This document shows, one piece after another, positions 50,128-59,130 of a stretch of 64,000 nucleotides of DNA (positions within the stretch are counted from its first letter, which is position 1; every line of letters begins with the position of its first letter). Origin of the DNA: Silvibacterium bohemicum (GTDB lineage Bacteria > Acidobacteriota > Terriglobia > Terriglobales > Acidobacteriaceae). The position numbers were made by a program, and so were the translations under genes. The stretch covers positions 186,001 to 250,000 of the forward strand of contig NZ_LBHJ01000002.1 in assembly GCF_001006305.1 (NCBI RefSeq), written 5' to 3'. The notes under the pieces are model-generated. The model was not told the DNA's origin and searched no databases. It saw only the letters and a list, made by a program, of their open reading frames with translations.

Positions 50128-51605
50128 CACTTCCGCTTCCACCGCACTCCATCCTTAGAGTCTTCGATCAGCACGCCCTTCTCTGCCAGCTCCTTGCGGA
50201 TGGCATCGGCGCGGGCGAAGTTGCGGGTCTTCTTGGCCTGGGTGCGCTCGTCGACCAGCTTCTGGATCTGCTCGTCGGAGAAGCCGCGCTGCGCCAGCAC
50301 TTCAGGCGACGCTTCATTCAAGCGGCCTTCGCGCTCGGCCCATTCCAGGGCGAATTTCGTCCATTCCGCGTCGTGATCTTCGAGGACGCCAAATACATGA
50401 TCGAACTGCTGCAGCACCCCGAGAATCTGCGCCACGTTCTCGGCTCCCAGCGTTCCCGCGTCGATGGCTGCATTGCCGGCGCGAACCAGGTCGAAGACAG
50501 CAGCGCGGGCTTCGGCGCTGTTGAGATCGTTGGCGAGCCCTTCGATGAAGTTTTTCTCGCACTTCGCCGTCTCATCGGCAAGACTGGAATTCTCCGTCGC
50601 CGCAGCAGATGCCGAGCGGACCCGCTGCTGGAAATTCCGCAGCCGGTCGATCGCGCCTGTCTCCGCAGCCAGTCCTTCGAAAGTAAAGTTCAGCTGCTGG
50701 CGATATGGCACGGAGATCAACAGCAGACGAATCGCGGAAGCCTTGTATCCCTTGAGCAGCAGGTCGCGAAGGGTGTAGAAATTCCCCTCCGACTTCGACA
50801 TCTTCTTGCCTTCCACCAGCAGAAAGCGGACGTGGAACCAGTGGCGCGCGAAGCATTGGTGCGAGGCCGATTCGGACTGCGCGATCTCGTTCTCATGGTG
50901 CGGGAACATCAGATCCTCGCCGCCGGCGTGGAGATCGATGCCGCTGCCCAGATATTCGGTGGCCATCGCCGAGCATTCGATATGCCAGCCGGGCCGCCCC
51001 GCTCCGAGCGCCGTCTCCCAGCGATATTCGCCTGGCTTGGCTGCTTTCCACAGTGCAAAGTCGCGGGCGGAATCCTTGTCGTACTCATCGACGTCGACGC
51101 GCGCGCCGTCGGTAATACCGGTGAAGTCCTTCTTCGAAAGCTTGCCGTAGCCAGGGAACTTCGCAATGCGGAAATACCACGATCCGTCTTCGGTCTTGTA
51201 GGCGCAATCCTGTTCGGCCAGCTTCTCGATGAGCCCCACCATCGACGGAATATGCTCGGTGGCGCGAGCCACAATCTCCGGCTTCTCGACATTCAAGGCG
51301 TCGAGATCCTCAAAGAAAGCCTTCTCGAAGCGCGGCGTGTACTGGCCGATGTCCACGCCCGCTGCGGCGGCGTTGCGGATGATCTTGTCGTCCACGTCGG
51401 TGATGTTCATCACGTGGCGCGGCGTCAGTCCCTGAAGCTTCAGGAAGCGGCGCAGCACGTCGACCTGCAGAAAGGTCCGGAAGTTGCCGATATGCCCGTA
51501 GTCGTAAACGGTCGGTCCGCACGCGTACATCCGGAACGACTGGCCGTCGGAGGCAGCAAGGTCTTCGATTTTTCCAGAGAGAGTATTAAAGAGTCGGATG
51601 GTCAT
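50127..51605 (-). CDS. cysS: Cysteinyl-tRNA synthetase
   Basis: A 492-residue class I synthetase. The zinc ligand Cys29 and HIGH-type motif (YACGPTVYDYGHIGNFRTFL) open the Rossmann fold; further on are GRPGWHIECSAMATEYLG, DLMFPHHENEIAQSE and the KMSKS loop in GKKMSKSEGN. The C-terminal DALR-like anticodon domain ends with the SKDGVRWKRK tail. It charges tRNA-Cys. It lies upstream of the toxin-antitoxin pair on the same strand. Confidence 0.98.
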   Translation of the reverse strand: MTIRLFNTLSGKIEDLAASDGQSFRMYACGPTVYDYGHIGNFRTFLQVDVLRRFLKLQGLTPRHVMNITDVDDKIIRNAAAAGVDIGQYTPRFEKAFFEDLDALNVEKPEIVARATEHIPSMVGLIEKLAEQDCAYKTEDGSWYFRIAKFPGYGKLSKKDFTGITDGARVDVDEYDKDSARDFALWKAAKPGEYRWETALGAGRPGWHIECSAMATEYLGSGIDLHAGGEDLMFPHHENEIAQSESASHQCFARHWFHVRFLLVEGKKMSKSEGNFYTLRDLLLKGYKASAIRLLLISVPYRQQLNFTFEGLAAETGAIDRLRNFQQRVRSASAAATENSSLADETAKCEKNFIEGLANDLNSAEARAAVFDLVRAGNAAIDAGTLGAENVAQILGVLQQFDHVFGVLEDHDAEWTKFALEWAEREGRLNEASPEVLAQRGFSDEQIQKLVDERTQAKKTRNFARADAIRKELAEKGVLIEDSKDGVRWKRK

Positions 51606-51656
51606 TCGTGCGGCAGAATCGTTTCTAAGGCCTTTTTTACAATCGTAGCCGATTTT

Positions 51657-51842
51657 ATGCCGATTTCCCTTCCAGCGCCGTTTCTCTTTCCAGCTGATAA
51701 CGCAGCTTTCGCGGGCCTGGACGAGCCGCGTCCTAACGCATTCTTTATGCCCAAGGTGATACTTTTGGAATCAGCGCCCTCCCCCGTCCTCATTAACGGG
51801 CGCGGGTGGAATGTCGATGACCTCTTCATCACGATCCAATAG
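51657..51842 (+). CDS. Doubtful 61-aa frame upstream of cysS
   Basis: ATG 51657 to TAG 51842 codes for a 61-residue peptide with no signal, membrane or domain features. No clear ribosome site is present and the opposite strand is also open across the same stretch. The 320-bp gap between cysS and the next plus-strand gene otherwise shows nothing definite. I list it only because the gap is large and the frame is intact. Confidence 0.2.
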   Translation: MPISLPAPFLFPADNAAFAGLDEPRPNAFFMPKVILLESAPSPVLINGRGWNVDDLFITIQ

Positions 51843-51927
51843 CGGGGCCGGCGAACGAGTTTAAGTATCCGTTTGGAGTCGGCTGTACCTTTGTCCGTCG
51901 TAGGCCGGTGCATCCGGCCAGGTTCCC

Positions 51928-52125
51928 GTGAAAACGATCGTTAGAATTCTGCTTTCTCTTTTCATTCTCATCATCGGCTACGAGTGCATGGTGGAGGCTT
52001 TCCACATGCTGAACGAGCCAAGCGACCGCGCCGTGTACATGGGCATGGCGATCCTTGCGTTGCTCTGCATTTTCCTATCCCTGGCGTTGTGGCAAGTGTG
52101 GAGGAGACGTGGCAATTTTCGGTGA
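51928..52125 (+). CDS. Small two-helix membrane protein
   Basis: A 65-residue protein from GTG 51928 with two membrane helices (about 5-20 and 35-57) and a basic end (RRRGNFR). It overlaps the start of the SPFH gene by 17 bases, so the two are probably translationally linked. Small membrane partners next to SPFH proteins are common, but this one is unassigned. Confidence 0.6.
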   Translation: MKTIVRILLSLFILIIGYECMVEAFHMLNEPSDRAVYMGMAILALLCIFLSLALWQVWRRRGNFR

Positions 52126-53089
52126 AGTACAGGCGCCGCATGGACGAGCGCCCGAGGGGCTGGACCCTTCGGATGTCAGGAAGTTTTTGCGTACAGGCGC
52201 GGTGGTGGTTGCGGTGATCGTCGCCGCATTGATCTTCTTTAATTATGTGGCCGCGGTAACCCGGATCGGGGCCGGGTACGTAGGCGTCGAAGTTTTGCTT
52301 TCGGGCAGCCAGCGCGGGCCTTCGGAGATCCCCATCAAGACCGGATGGGTCTTCTATAGCCCACTGCGCAGCGAAGTCATCGAGTTTCCCACCTTCGTGC
52401 AGACGGTGAAGTGGACCCACGATCCGAACGAGGGACATCCCGTGAACGAGGAGATGAGCTACAACTCGAAGGAAGGCATGGAAATCTATTCGGACGTCTC
52501 GCTGTCGTACGCGATCGATCCGAAGATGGTGCCGGATTTCTATCTGAAATACCGCCTCAGCAACCTGGACGCCTTCACGCATGGAATTCTGCGCGACGTG
52601 GTTCGCAATTCGCTCAATGAGGTGGCGTCGACCTACCCGGTCGAGGATATCTACGGAGAGCGCAAGACGGAGTTTCTACACAAAGTAGAGGCTCTCATTC
52701 AAAGCAAGATGGCGCCGGTCGGCGTGGGCATCCAGCAGTTCGGATTTATAGGCGCACCGCGCGTTCCGGACGTGATTTCGTCCGCAATTACCGGCAAGGC
52801 GCAGGCGATCCAGAACGCGGAACGCGCGCAGAACGAACTGGCCCAGACCCAGGCCGAAGCGGCAAAGAAAATTGCGGAAGCCGACGGCGATGCCAAATCC
52901 GAGGTAGCGCGGGCGCAAGGCGAAGCCGAGGCCAACCGAATTCGGCAGGCTTCGATCACACCCCAGTTGCTGGAGTTGCGCCGACTGGAGAATCAACGGG
53001 CGCTGGTCGACAAATGGAATGGACAGCTGCCGCAGGTGGAGTCAGGCAATGCCAGCGGCATGATGCTGCAACTTCCGAAACCGCAGTAA
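52109..53089 (+). CDS. SPFH/Band 7 (prohibitin-like) membrane protein
   Basis: About 326 residues from GTG 52109. A membrane helix (about 28-48, AVVVAVIVAALIFFNYVAAV) precedes the SPFH domain (about 50-230: GYVGVEVLLSGSQRGP, VNEEMSYNSKEGMEIYSDVS, RDVVRNSLNEVASTYPVEDI) and an Ala/Glu-rich coiled coil (ERAQNELAQTQAEAAKKIAE, then RAQGEAEANRIRQ) that drives ring assembly. The start is uncertain: GGAGGAG is only two bases before the GTG, and a TTG further upstream keeps the frame. It probably scaffolds membrane microdomains or proteases. Confidence 0.85.
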   Translation: MAIFGEVQAPHGRAPEGLDPSDVRKFLRTGAVVVAVIVAALIFFNYVAAVTRIGAGYVGVEVLLSGSQRGPSEIPIKTGWVFYSPLRSEVIEFPTFVQTVKWTHDPNEGHPVNEEMSYNSKEGMEIYSDVSLSYAIDPKMVPDFYLKYRLSNLDAFTHGILRDVVRNSLNEVASTYPVEDIYGERKTEFLHKVEALIQSKMAPVGVGIQQFGFIGAPRVPDVISSAITGKAQAIQNAERAQNELAQTQAEAAKKIAEADGDAKSEVARAQGEAEANRIRQASITPQLLELRRLENQRALVDKWNGQLPQVESGNASGMMLQLPKPQ

Positions 53090-53121
53090 CGAACGAATTC
53101 TGCCCACGCTGGAAAGATAAT

Positions 53122-53160
53122 GGCGCGGCCGTGTTTTAGATCTAAAACGCGGGCCGCGCC
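53122..53160. terminator. Long near-perfect hairpin between convergent genes
   Basis: Arms 53122-53140 and 53141-53160 pair along 19 bp with one wobble and one bulged G; the centre is AGATCT with A/T-rich inner pairs. It lies between the convergent SPFH and brnA genes and could end both transcripts. Confidence 0.65.
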
Positions 53161-53182
53161 CGGCATTTCTGCGCGGACGCTG

Positions 53183-53476
53183 TTAGGCCGAGGCCTTGCG
53201 CGCCTGGCGCTTGACCCAATCCTGCAGCGCTGCATCCACTCGCGACTGCCAGCCCTTCCCGGTGTTCCGGAAATGAGTCACGACCTCGGGAGAAAGCCGG
53301 ATAGTAATGCGCTGCTTGGTGGGAACCTTCTGCGGTCCGCGTAATTTCTTGAGGGCCAGCAGCTTGAATTGCAAAGATTCAGGCAATTCCGAAAACGGGA
53401 TTGCATGTTTAAAGTCTTCGGTAGTCAGCTCTCGCACTTCGCCGTCATCGTCAGTCAGCGGTTTTCTCTTTGCCAT
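53183..53476 (-). CDS. brnA: BrnA-type antitoxin
   Basis: A 97-residue protein from ATG 53476. The C-terminal ribbon-helix-helix is the BrnA signature: ITIRLSPEVVTHFRNTGKGW then QSRVDAALQDWV. The N-terminal part includes AIPFSELPESLQFKL, as in other BrnA proteins. The gene starts inside the last 26 bases of the toxin gene, typical of brnTA. A longer frame from 53530 would overlap the toxin further and is not preferred. It represses the operon and neutralises BrnT. Confidence 0.9.
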   Translation of the reverse strand: MAKRKPLTDDDGEVRELTTEDFKHAIPFSELPESLQFKLLALKKLRGPQKVPTKQRITIRLSPEVVTHFRNTGKGWQSRVDAALQDWVKRQARKASA

Positions 53477-53723
53477 ATTTCCTTGCCTCCCTGTCATTTG
53501 CTTTACGAAAGCTGATGACGCGGATGCCATCCTCGGTTTCGATATAGCAGATAAGGTGCAGCCGGCGGTATAGATAGCCCACAGATACCAGTCTCAGCTG
53601 GCCATTTCGCATTTCGGGAAAAGTAGTCGCCGTTTCGAAATCAAAATCTGCCGCTTGCTCGAACGATAGCCCGCGTTCCCGGATATTGCGCTCGTTCTTG
53701 CGCGGGTCGAACGCAATCTGCAC
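53451..53723 (-). CDS. brnT: BrnT-family ribonuclease toxin
   Basis: A 90-residue protein with the BrnT pattern: FDPRKNERNIRERGLSFEQA at the N-terminus, then a variable strand and RVISFRKANDREARKY at the C-terminus, where the Arg and Lys residues of the RelE-like active site lie. ATG 53723. It precedes brnA with a short overlap. Like higB and vapC here, it is an RNA-degrading stress toxin candidate. Confidence 0.92.
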   Translation of the reverse strand: MQIAFDPRKNERNIRERGLSFEQAADFDFETATTFPEMRNGQLRLVSVGYLYRRLHLICYIETEDGIRVISFRKANDREARKYGKEKTAD

Positions 53724-53841
53724 GCTCTAATTGTACATACGATTTCGCTTTAGGTTCAGCTTCTTTCTGGAGCGACTTTGCTTATGGAAAGGCCCAAAGG
53801 CAGCCGGAGCGTCGGGCGAGAAGGGAGAATTCGAGAGCAAA

Positions 53842-53875
53842 GCAAAAGGCGAGCGCCGAAGCGCTCGCCTTTTGC
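53842..53875. terminator. Strong terminator hairpin after transaldolase
   Basis: A perfect 14-bp stem (53842-53855 with 53862-53875) extends by one more pair toward the CGAA loop. The outer part is AAAA/TTTT, giving a U-run in the minus-strand transcript of tal. Confidence 0.85.
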
Positions 53876-53889
53876 GTGGTTGGATTGAA

Positions 53890-54900
53890 TTACCGTGCGC
53901 CAACGGCCTTGGGCTCGTTCGCGCTCAGCTCGGAGGCACGCTTGGCCAGAAGCTGTTCCAGCTGCTCCAATGCTTTGGAGAAGCCTTCGATGCCTTCCTT
54001 CAGCTTGTCGTGTGCCATGCGGTCTTCTGCGTGCATCTTTTCGAAGGTCGCCTTGTCGATGGTCAGCTTTTCAATTTCGAGCGTCTTCGCGTGAGCCGGA
54101 TCAAGCTTGCGCGGCAGCTCTTCCTGCTTGGCATCGAGCTCGTGCAGCAGATTCGGAGAGATGGTCAGCAGATCGCAGCCGGCAAGCTGCTCGATCTCAC
54201 CGATGTTGCGGAAGCTCGCGCCCATGACCACAGTCTTGTAATCGAACTTCTTGAAGTAGTTGTAGATCTTGGTGACCGACTGAACGCCGGGGTCATCCGC
54301 GCCCTGAAAGTCCTTGCCGGTGTCCTTCTTGTACCAGTCGAGAATGCGGCCGACGAAGGGCGAGATCAGTGTGACCTTGGCTTCGGCGCAGGCAATCGCC
54401 TGGTGAACGCCGAAGAGCAGCGTCAGGTTGCAGTGAATGCCTTCCTGCTCCAGCTTTTCGGCAGCCTTGATGCCTTCCCAGGTGGAGGCGATCTTGATCA
54501 GTACGCGTTCCTTCGCAATGCCCTGATCCTTGTAGAGCGCGATAATGTCGTGCGCCATCTTCATCGTCGCTTCGGTGTCATAGGACAGGCGGGCATCGAC
54601 TTCGGTCGAAACACGTCCGGGCACGATGGCCAGGATCTTCTTGCCGAAGGCGACCGCCAGGTGCTTGAATGCTTCCTTGGCTACGTCCTCATCCTTGGCA
54701 TCCTCGCCCAGCTTCTTCTTCGCTTCCTTGAGGACATCGTCGACGATCTGCTGATACTGCGGCATCTGGGCGGCTGTGGTAATCAGCGAGGGATTGGTGG
54801 TCGCGTCTTGAGGCTTAACCTTCTCGATCGCTTCGATATCGCCGGTATCGGCAACCACCGTGGTCATCGTGCGTAGCTGTTCCAGCAAACTCTTGGACAT
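53890..54900 (-). CDS. tal: Transaldolase
   Basis: A 336-residue TIM barrel of the TalB-like subfamily (about 317). [69 protein letters not shown] (Schiff-base Lys in LIKIAST), [17 protein letters not shown] and [20 protein letters not shown] follow in the standard order. It works in the non-oxidative pentose phosphate pathway, moving a three-carbon unit to glyceraldehyde-3-phosphate. It appears to be a single-gene unit with its own terminator. Confidence 0.97.
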   Translation of the reverse strand: MSKSLLEQLRTMTTVVADTGDIEAIEKVKPQDATTNPSLITTAAQMPQYQQIVDDVLKEAKKKLGEDAKDEDVAKEAFKHLAVAFGKKILAIVPGRVSTEVDARLSYDTEATMKMAHDIIALYKDQGIAKERVLIKIASTWEGIKAAEKLEQEGIHCNLTLLFGVHQAIACAEAKVTLISPFVGRILDWYKKDTGKDFQGADDPGVQSVTKIYNYFKKFDYKTVVMGASFRNIGEIEQLAGCDLLTISPNLLHELDAKQEELPRKLDPAHAKTLEIEKLTIDKATFEKMHAEDRMAHDKLKEGIEGFSKALEQLEQLLAKRASELSANEPKAVGAR

Positions 54901-55105
54901 AAATCCTCCATACCGTTATCCGAGTCCATTATCGGCCATCGCTCGCAGGAATGGAACTCAAGCTTCGGCCAATTTCCTGTGACTTATCCCAATTGCAGTT
55001 CCAGGCGGGCATCCTCTGTATTAGATGCTCCGCTCCAGAAGAGAGGTGTAGCACTTTCCCATTCGCGAGACTCAATTGCCTCAAGAATGGGGCAAACAAA
55101 CGCAC

Positions 55106-55891
55106 TTATCTCACCGGATTCGCCAGCATTCCGATGCCTTCCACCCGCACCTCGACGCGATCTCCGGCTCGCATCGGCGCTACGCCCGCCGGAGTGCCGG
55201 TGGGAATCAAGTCGCCAGGATACAGCGTCATCGCCGCCGTAATGTAGCGCAGCAAAAAATCGATGGGGAAGATCAGGTCGCGGGTATGGCCATGCTGTTT
55301 CACCTCGTCATTGAGGCGGGTCTCGACCGTAACCCCGGTCTTGAGATCGATCTCGTCGGTCACCAGCGGTCCGACGGGGCAGAAGGTATCAAAACCCTTG
55401 GCGCGGGACCATTGCCCATCGGATTTCTGCAGATCGCGGGCTGTCACGTCATTCACGATGGTGTAGCCGCGAATGTAGGGGCTCACATCCTCGTCCGACC
55501 CGATCTGAGAAGCCTTCTTGCCGATCACGATCGCCAGCTCTCCCTCGAAATCCACGCGCTGCGATTGCGGAGGAATACGAATTGAATCTTCGGGACCGAT
55601 CACCGCCGAACCCGGCTTCAAGAACAGCAGAGGCTCCTTGGGAACATCGTTTCCCAGTTCCGCGGCATGGTCGCGATAATTGCGGCCGATGCAGAGAATT
55701 TTTCGTGGCACCACCGGGCTCAGCAGCTTGACGGTAGCCATGGGGACAGGCTCGATCTTCTCGGACGCCAATTTCGTCCACGGATCTTCTTCGAAGGGCG
55801 GCAGAAGGCGCTCGATCCATAACGTCCCGGCGCGGTCTTCCACCTGGCCGTACTGCGGCCCGGCAGCGGTTTCAAAGCGGCAATATTTCAT
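55106..55891 (-). CDS. Fumarylacetoacetate hydrolase family protein
   Basis: A 261-residue FAH-fold enzyme. The KILCIGRNYRDHAAELGN start of the catalytic domain, metal-binding FEGELAIVIGKKA (two Glu), the YTIVNDVTARDLQKSDGQW strand, RAKGFDTFCPVGP and the closing GDLIPTGTPAGVAPMRAGDR are diagnostic. Relatives include fumarylpyruvate hydrolase, oxaloacetate tautomerase and acylpyruvases, so the substrate cannot be fixed. It is followed by no related catabolic genes. Confidence 0.92.
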   Translation of the reverse strand: MKYCRFETAAGPQYGQVEDRAGTLWIERLLPPFEEDPWTKLASEKIEPVPMATVKLLSPVVPRKILCIGRNYRDHAAELGNDVPKEPLLFLKPGSAVIGPEDSIRIPPQSQRVDFEGELAIVIGKKASQIGSDEDVSPYIRGYTIVNDVTARDLQKSDGQWSRAKGFDTFCPVGPLVTDEIDLKTGVTVETRLNDEVKQHGHTRDLIFPIDFLLRYITAAMTLYPGDLIPTGTPAGVAPMRAGDRVEVRVEGIGMLANPVR

Positions 55892-55900
55892 CGGTTTCCT

Positions 55901-57022
55901 CTACTGTTGTTGGGGAAGGCCTTCTTCTACATCTGCAGACCGCTCGCTCTCGTTTCCGTCACGGTCGATGGCGCTCACCGAATAGGCATAGTTGTGTCCT
56001 GGCACTGCGCTCGCATCCCGGAAAGATGGCGATACCAGGTCGGGCGGTGACACGCGCGCCGGAGCCGCCGTCGATCCAGCCTCGCGACGGTAGACGACAT
56101 ATCCGGCGATATCCAGCTCCGTGTCTGGCGTCCAGGAGAGATCGATGGCATGCGCCTCGGGATCGGCAACCGCCTGCAATCCCAATGGCACATGAGGCGG
56201 GAAGACATCGCGCGCGTCGATGGTGATCGCCTCACTGATGGTGCTGCTCTCCTCGAAAGCGTGGCCTCCGAGATCGAGCTTGCGCACCCGTTCCACACTG
56301 TATTGATATTTGTTGTCGAGCGCCGCATCCCGGTCGAGCGCCACGCCCTTGTCCGGACCGCTCACCTCGAGCGTCTGCTCCAGAGGCGGCGGCGAACCCG
56401 CGGCCTGATCCTGTTTTGGCGCCTTAGGATCAACCAGAAGCTTGCGATGAATGCGAATCAGCTCGGTATCGGGAACCGGATTCCATTGAAGGATCACGCC
56501 GTCGGCGCTGGCCTTTGCCGAGAAGCTCGCAATCGCAACCGGCGCCGTGCCGCTGGCCACATAAACCAGGTTGGAGGGTCCCGCGTCGTGGCCGAGATGG
56601 TTCTGCAGCAGGACCGTATAGACAAGGAGCTTGGGATCTCCCGAAGTCAGCTCGCCGGGAAGGTGATCGACATAACTGGCCGCGGCAGCCGGAGCCAGCA
56701 GCAGATCTCCCGCAGGCTGGCAATTGCCGGTCCCGATTCTGCGGCATACATGAACCTTCTGGTCGCCCTTCAGCAATACCTTGTCCGTGTCGCGCTTGGG
56801 CATAGTCCAGTGCAGGCTCACGTCATTGCCGGCACGCGTTCCGGAAAGATCGGTTACCGGCTGCGGAAGCTTGAGGCTGGGAGGCTGCGGCGCGGCCTGC
56901 AGGCCGCAGCCGGTGATCGCCAAGATCGGTGTGATCGCCAGGATCGGTGTGATAGCTAGGATCGGTGCAACCAGTAATAACGGCGTCCATCTTCCCGCCG
57001 TCGTCCGCAGTACTACGTTCAT
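55901..57022 (-). CDS. Fibronectin type III-containing lipoprotein
   Basis: About 373 residues. The signal peptide is unusually long and contains the hexapeptide ILAITP three times in tandem, ending with a lipobox AITGC (Cys39). The mature protein has three to four beta-sandwich domains of fibronectin-III type, e.g. VSLHWTMPKRDTDKV, VILQWNPVPDTELIRIHRK and IDLSWTPDTELDIAGYVVYR, each with the Trp and Tyr of the fold. It is probably outer-membrane anchored and may bind proteins or polysaccharide. It lies 10 bp before the FAH gene. Confidence 0.8.
   Translation of the reverse strand: MNVVLRTTAGRWTPLLLVAPILAITPILAITPILAITGCGLQAAPQPPSLKLPQPVTDLSGTRAGNDVSLHWTMPKRDTDKVLLKGDQKVHVCRRIGTGNCQPAGDLLLAPAAAASYVDHLPGELTSGDPKLLVYTVLLQNHLGHDAGPSNLVYVASGTAPVAIASFSAKASADGVILQWNPVPDTELIRIHRKLLVDPKAPKQDQAAGSPPPLEQTLEVSGPDKGVALDRDAALDNKYQYSVERVRKLDLGGHAFEESSTISEAITIDARDVFPPHVPLGLQAVADPEAHAIDLSWTPDTELDIAGYVVYRREAGSTAAPARVSPPDLVSPSFRDASAVPGHNYAYSVSAIDRDGNESERSADVEEGLPQQQ
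56913..56966 (-). repeat. Three-unit 18-bp tandem repeat in a lipoprotein signal peptide
   Basis: Units 56913-56930, 56931-56948 and 56949-56966 share GTGATNGCNANGATCGGT and lengthen the hydrophobic core of the signal peptide by whole codons. Confidence 0.9.
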
Positions 57023-57088
57023 AGGTCCTGCCATCCCCATCGAGCGTTGTCAGGCCGCCCGAACCCATTCCTTTTCAGCCTAGCAGGA

Positions 57089-58030
57089 TCAAAGGGCAGC
57101 TCGCAGTGCGCCGCCGATTTCTGGGTATTGGAAGCGGAACCCCGCCTGCAGCAGCCGTTCCGGGAGAGCCCGCGTCGAGGCCAGCAACACGGAATCGGCT
57201 ATCTCGCCAAAGGCCAGCCGCAGCGCAAAGGCAGGTGCAGGAAGAATCGCCGGCTTGTGGACCGCCGCACCAAGCGCAACAGTGAATTCGGCATTCGTCA
57301 CCGGATTCGGCGCGACCAGATTGAATGGCCCTTCAGGCGTCTCCGGCTCCAGCAGAAACTGGATCGCGCCGAGCACATCAGGGAGCGCGATCCAGTTCAT
57401 CCACTGGCGGCCGCTGCCCAGGCGGCCACCCATGCCCAGCCGGAAGAGCGGCAGCATTTTCCGGAGAGCGCCGCCCTCCGTCGATAGCGCCACTCCGAAA
57501 CGAAGATGGATGACCCTTGCGCCCACGGTCTTCGCCGTGTCCGCCGCAGCTTCCCAGGCGGCGCATGTATCGGCGATGAAGCCCCGCCCTGGGGGGGAGC
57601 TTTCAGTCAACACCTCATCTCCGCGATCTCCGTAAATGCCCGTGGCTGAGGCACACAGCAGGCTCTTCGGAGGCGACTTGAGTCCACGCAGCACCCTCAC
57701 CAGAGCCTGCGTCGACTGCACCCGGCTGTTTACGATCTCGCGCTTGTAGCTTTCCGTCCAGCGATGAGAGGAGAGATTGGCTCCGGAGAGATGAATGGTG
57801 GCATCGAGACCCTCCAGCCGTTCCATATCCTCTACAGGCTGCTCGAGCTGGGGTTTCCATATCACCCGGTCCGTCCCCGAGTCCGATCCAGGATTGGGCG
57901 TCGATGCGCTATTTTTCTCGCGAATAAGTTGAACGACGTGAATCCGTTTCTCGCTGAGCGCTCGTACCAGTTGTGCACCGATAAGTCCGGAAGCGCCGCT
58001 CACGGCGATTTTGAAGATAGGTTGCGTCAT
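57089..58030 (-). CDS. TIGR01777-family NAD-dependent epimerase (YfcH/SDR39U1 type)
   Basis: A 313-residue short-chain-dehydrogenase-like protein. The nucleotide loop is VSGASGLIGAQLVRALS; further on are LSGANLSSHRWTESYKREIV, SATGIYGDRGDEVLTE, AWEAAADTAKTVGARVIHLR and WIALPDVLGAIQFLLE with GPFNLVAPNPVTNAEF, all family signatures. ATG 58030 has GGGAGG eight bases upstream; a longer frame does not. The substrate of the family is unknown in bacteria. It diverges from the XRE-cupin gene. Confidence 0.92.
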   Translation of the reverse strand: MTQPIFKIAVSGASGLIGAQLVRALSEKRIHVVQLIREKNSASTPNPGSDSGTDRVIWKPQLEQPVEDMERLEGLDATIHLSGANLSSHRWTESYKREIVNSRVQSTQALVRVLRGLKSPPKSLLCASATGIYGDRGDEVLTESSPPGRGFIADTCAAWEAAADTAKTVGARVIHLRFGVALSTEGGALRKMLPLFRLGMGGRLGSGRQWMNWIALPDVLGAIQFLLEPETPEGPFNLVAPNPVTNAEFTVALGAAVHKPAILPAPAFALRLAFGEIADSVLLASTRALPERLLQAGFRFQYPEIGGALRAAL

Positions 58031-58101
58031 AGAACGAACCTCCCCATGCTGTTCCATCAACTTTTGATGATGATAATTGCTTTCACTGCGTAAAAATAGT
58101 T

Positions 58102-58107
58102 TATGAT
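58102..58107 (+). promoter_or_regulatory. Possible -10 element of the XRE-cupin gene
   Basis: TATGAT lies in the A/T-rich divergent region about 75 bp upstream of the regulator start, with TTGCTT about 19 bp before it. Spacing is a little long, so this is a tentative promoter call. Confidence 0.3.
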
Positions 58108-58182
58108 GAGGGCAACATCGATAGCTGATTTTGCAGTCTTACTGCATCACAGGACCAAAGAGATGTGCAGGCGAGGTTGAAT

Positions 58183-58980
58183 ATGGCGACAAAACAGGAT
58201 CTCTCCAACTCGAAAATCGACCCGGCAACCGCCGAGGCATTCATCTCCGAGCGGCGCATTGGCGAGCGCATCAAGCGGCTGCGGCTCAAGAAGTCCATGG
58301 GGCTCGTCGAGCTGGGTCGGCACACCGGGCTCTCCGCCAGCTTTCTCTCGCAGCTCGAAACCGGTCGAGTCGTCCCCACGCTGCGGAATCTGGCGCGTAT
58401 CGCCATGGTCTTCAGCAAAGACCTTTCTTATTTCTTCGAGCCCGAGCCGCACACTCTCTTTCGCATCCACAGGAAGAACGAGCGCGTGCGCCTGCCACAG
58501 ACCGGCGTCGACGATCCCACCTATTACTTCGAAAGCCTGGGGTACATGGTGCCGGACCGGCATCTCGATCCCTATTTCGCGGAGTTCGTACCGCTCAAGA
58601 GCGGAACTGATGTTCGTCCCCACGTCCATCCCGGCTCCGAATTCCTTTTCATGCTGCAGGGAGAGCTCGAAATCAAGCACGGCGACAAGGTGCATACCGT
58701 CGAAGAGGGAGACAGCGTCTACTTCGACGCCAGCACGCCTCACGCCTACAAGTGCGCGGGAAAGATTTCAGCGATCGCGCTCATCGTGACCATGCATCAG
58801 CAGCACATTCCGCAGCCGGCAGTGAATCTGCGTCCCCTGGGAGCTCCGGTGACCCGGCCAACAGCATTGCCCGGCACGCCCGCGACGGCGCCCGCCAATC
58901 CGTTACGCACTCCGGAACGGACAGGCGGCATGATGCAGACGCGAACGTCGTCCGATCCGAGCGGCCAGCGCCGGGTCTAA
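58183..58980 (+). CDS. XRE-family regulator with C-terminal cupin domain
   Basis: A 265-residue protein. A Cro/C1 helix-turn-helix covers residues 26-80 (ERIKRLRLKKSMGLVELGRH, then SASFLSQLETGRVVPTLRNL), and a cupin domain covers about 140-210 (DVRPHVHPGSEFLFMLQGEL, EEGDSVYFDASTPHAY) with His residues suited to metal or small-ligand binding. The last 45 residues are a Pro/Thr-rich tail. This layout is that of PuuR/SutR-like regulators that sense small metabolites. ATG 58183 has GCGAGG upstream. The target genes are unknown. Confidence 0.9.
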   Translation: MATKQDLSNSKIDPATAEAFISERRIGERIKRLRLKKSMGLVELGRHTGLSASFLSQLETGRVVPTLRNLARIAMVFSKDLSYFFEPEPHTLFRIHRKNERVRLPQTGVDDPTYYFESLGYMVPDRHLDPYFAEFVPLKSGTDVRPHVHPGSEFLFMLQGELEIKHGDKVHTVEEGDSVYFDASTPHAYKCAGKISAIALIVTMHQQHIPQPAVNLRPLGAPVTRPTALPGTPATAPANPLRTPERTGGMMQTRTSSDPSGQRRV

Positions 58981-59027
58981 TCGAAGATTTTCACCTGAAG
59001 CAATTGCCGGGTCTTCGCAATGCACCG

Positions 59028-59061
59028 TCATTCCGACGACCATCGGGAGGAAGAATCTCAG
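59028..59061. repeat. Dispersed CATTCCGACGACC...AAGAATCTCAG-type repeat
   Basis: It shares the GAAGAATCTCAGC end with the copy at 31981-32004. It is intergenic, 47 bp past the XRE-cupin stop. Confidence 0.5.
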
Positions 59062-59097
59062 CGATGATTGATGCGCCAACGGTGCTCGTCAGCTAAG

Positions 59098-59130
59098 ACA
59101 GAGGGCAAGCTCAAAAAGCTTGCCCTCTGT
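59098..59130. terminator. Perfect 14-bp hairpin
   Basis: Arms 59098-59111 and 59117-59130 pair exactly around CAAAA. The core GGCAAGCT/AGCTTGCC recurs in the hairpin at 59327-59346. It probably ends the XRE-cupin transcript. Confidence 0.65.

Noticed and set aside
50373-51842. 489-codon plus-strand frame opposite cysS
   Set aside because: Antisense to cysS. Only its last 61 codons lie outside cysS; those are listed separately with low confidence.
51602-51913. 103-codon minus-strand frame overlapping the cysS start by four bases
   Set aside because: The overlap looks like coupling, but the peptide is Arg/Lys/Ser-rich without domain or ribosome site, and the opposite strand is open too. I could not decide in its favour.
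53731-54876. 381-codon plus-strand frame opposite tal
   Set aside because: Antisense to transaldolase, with no independent support.
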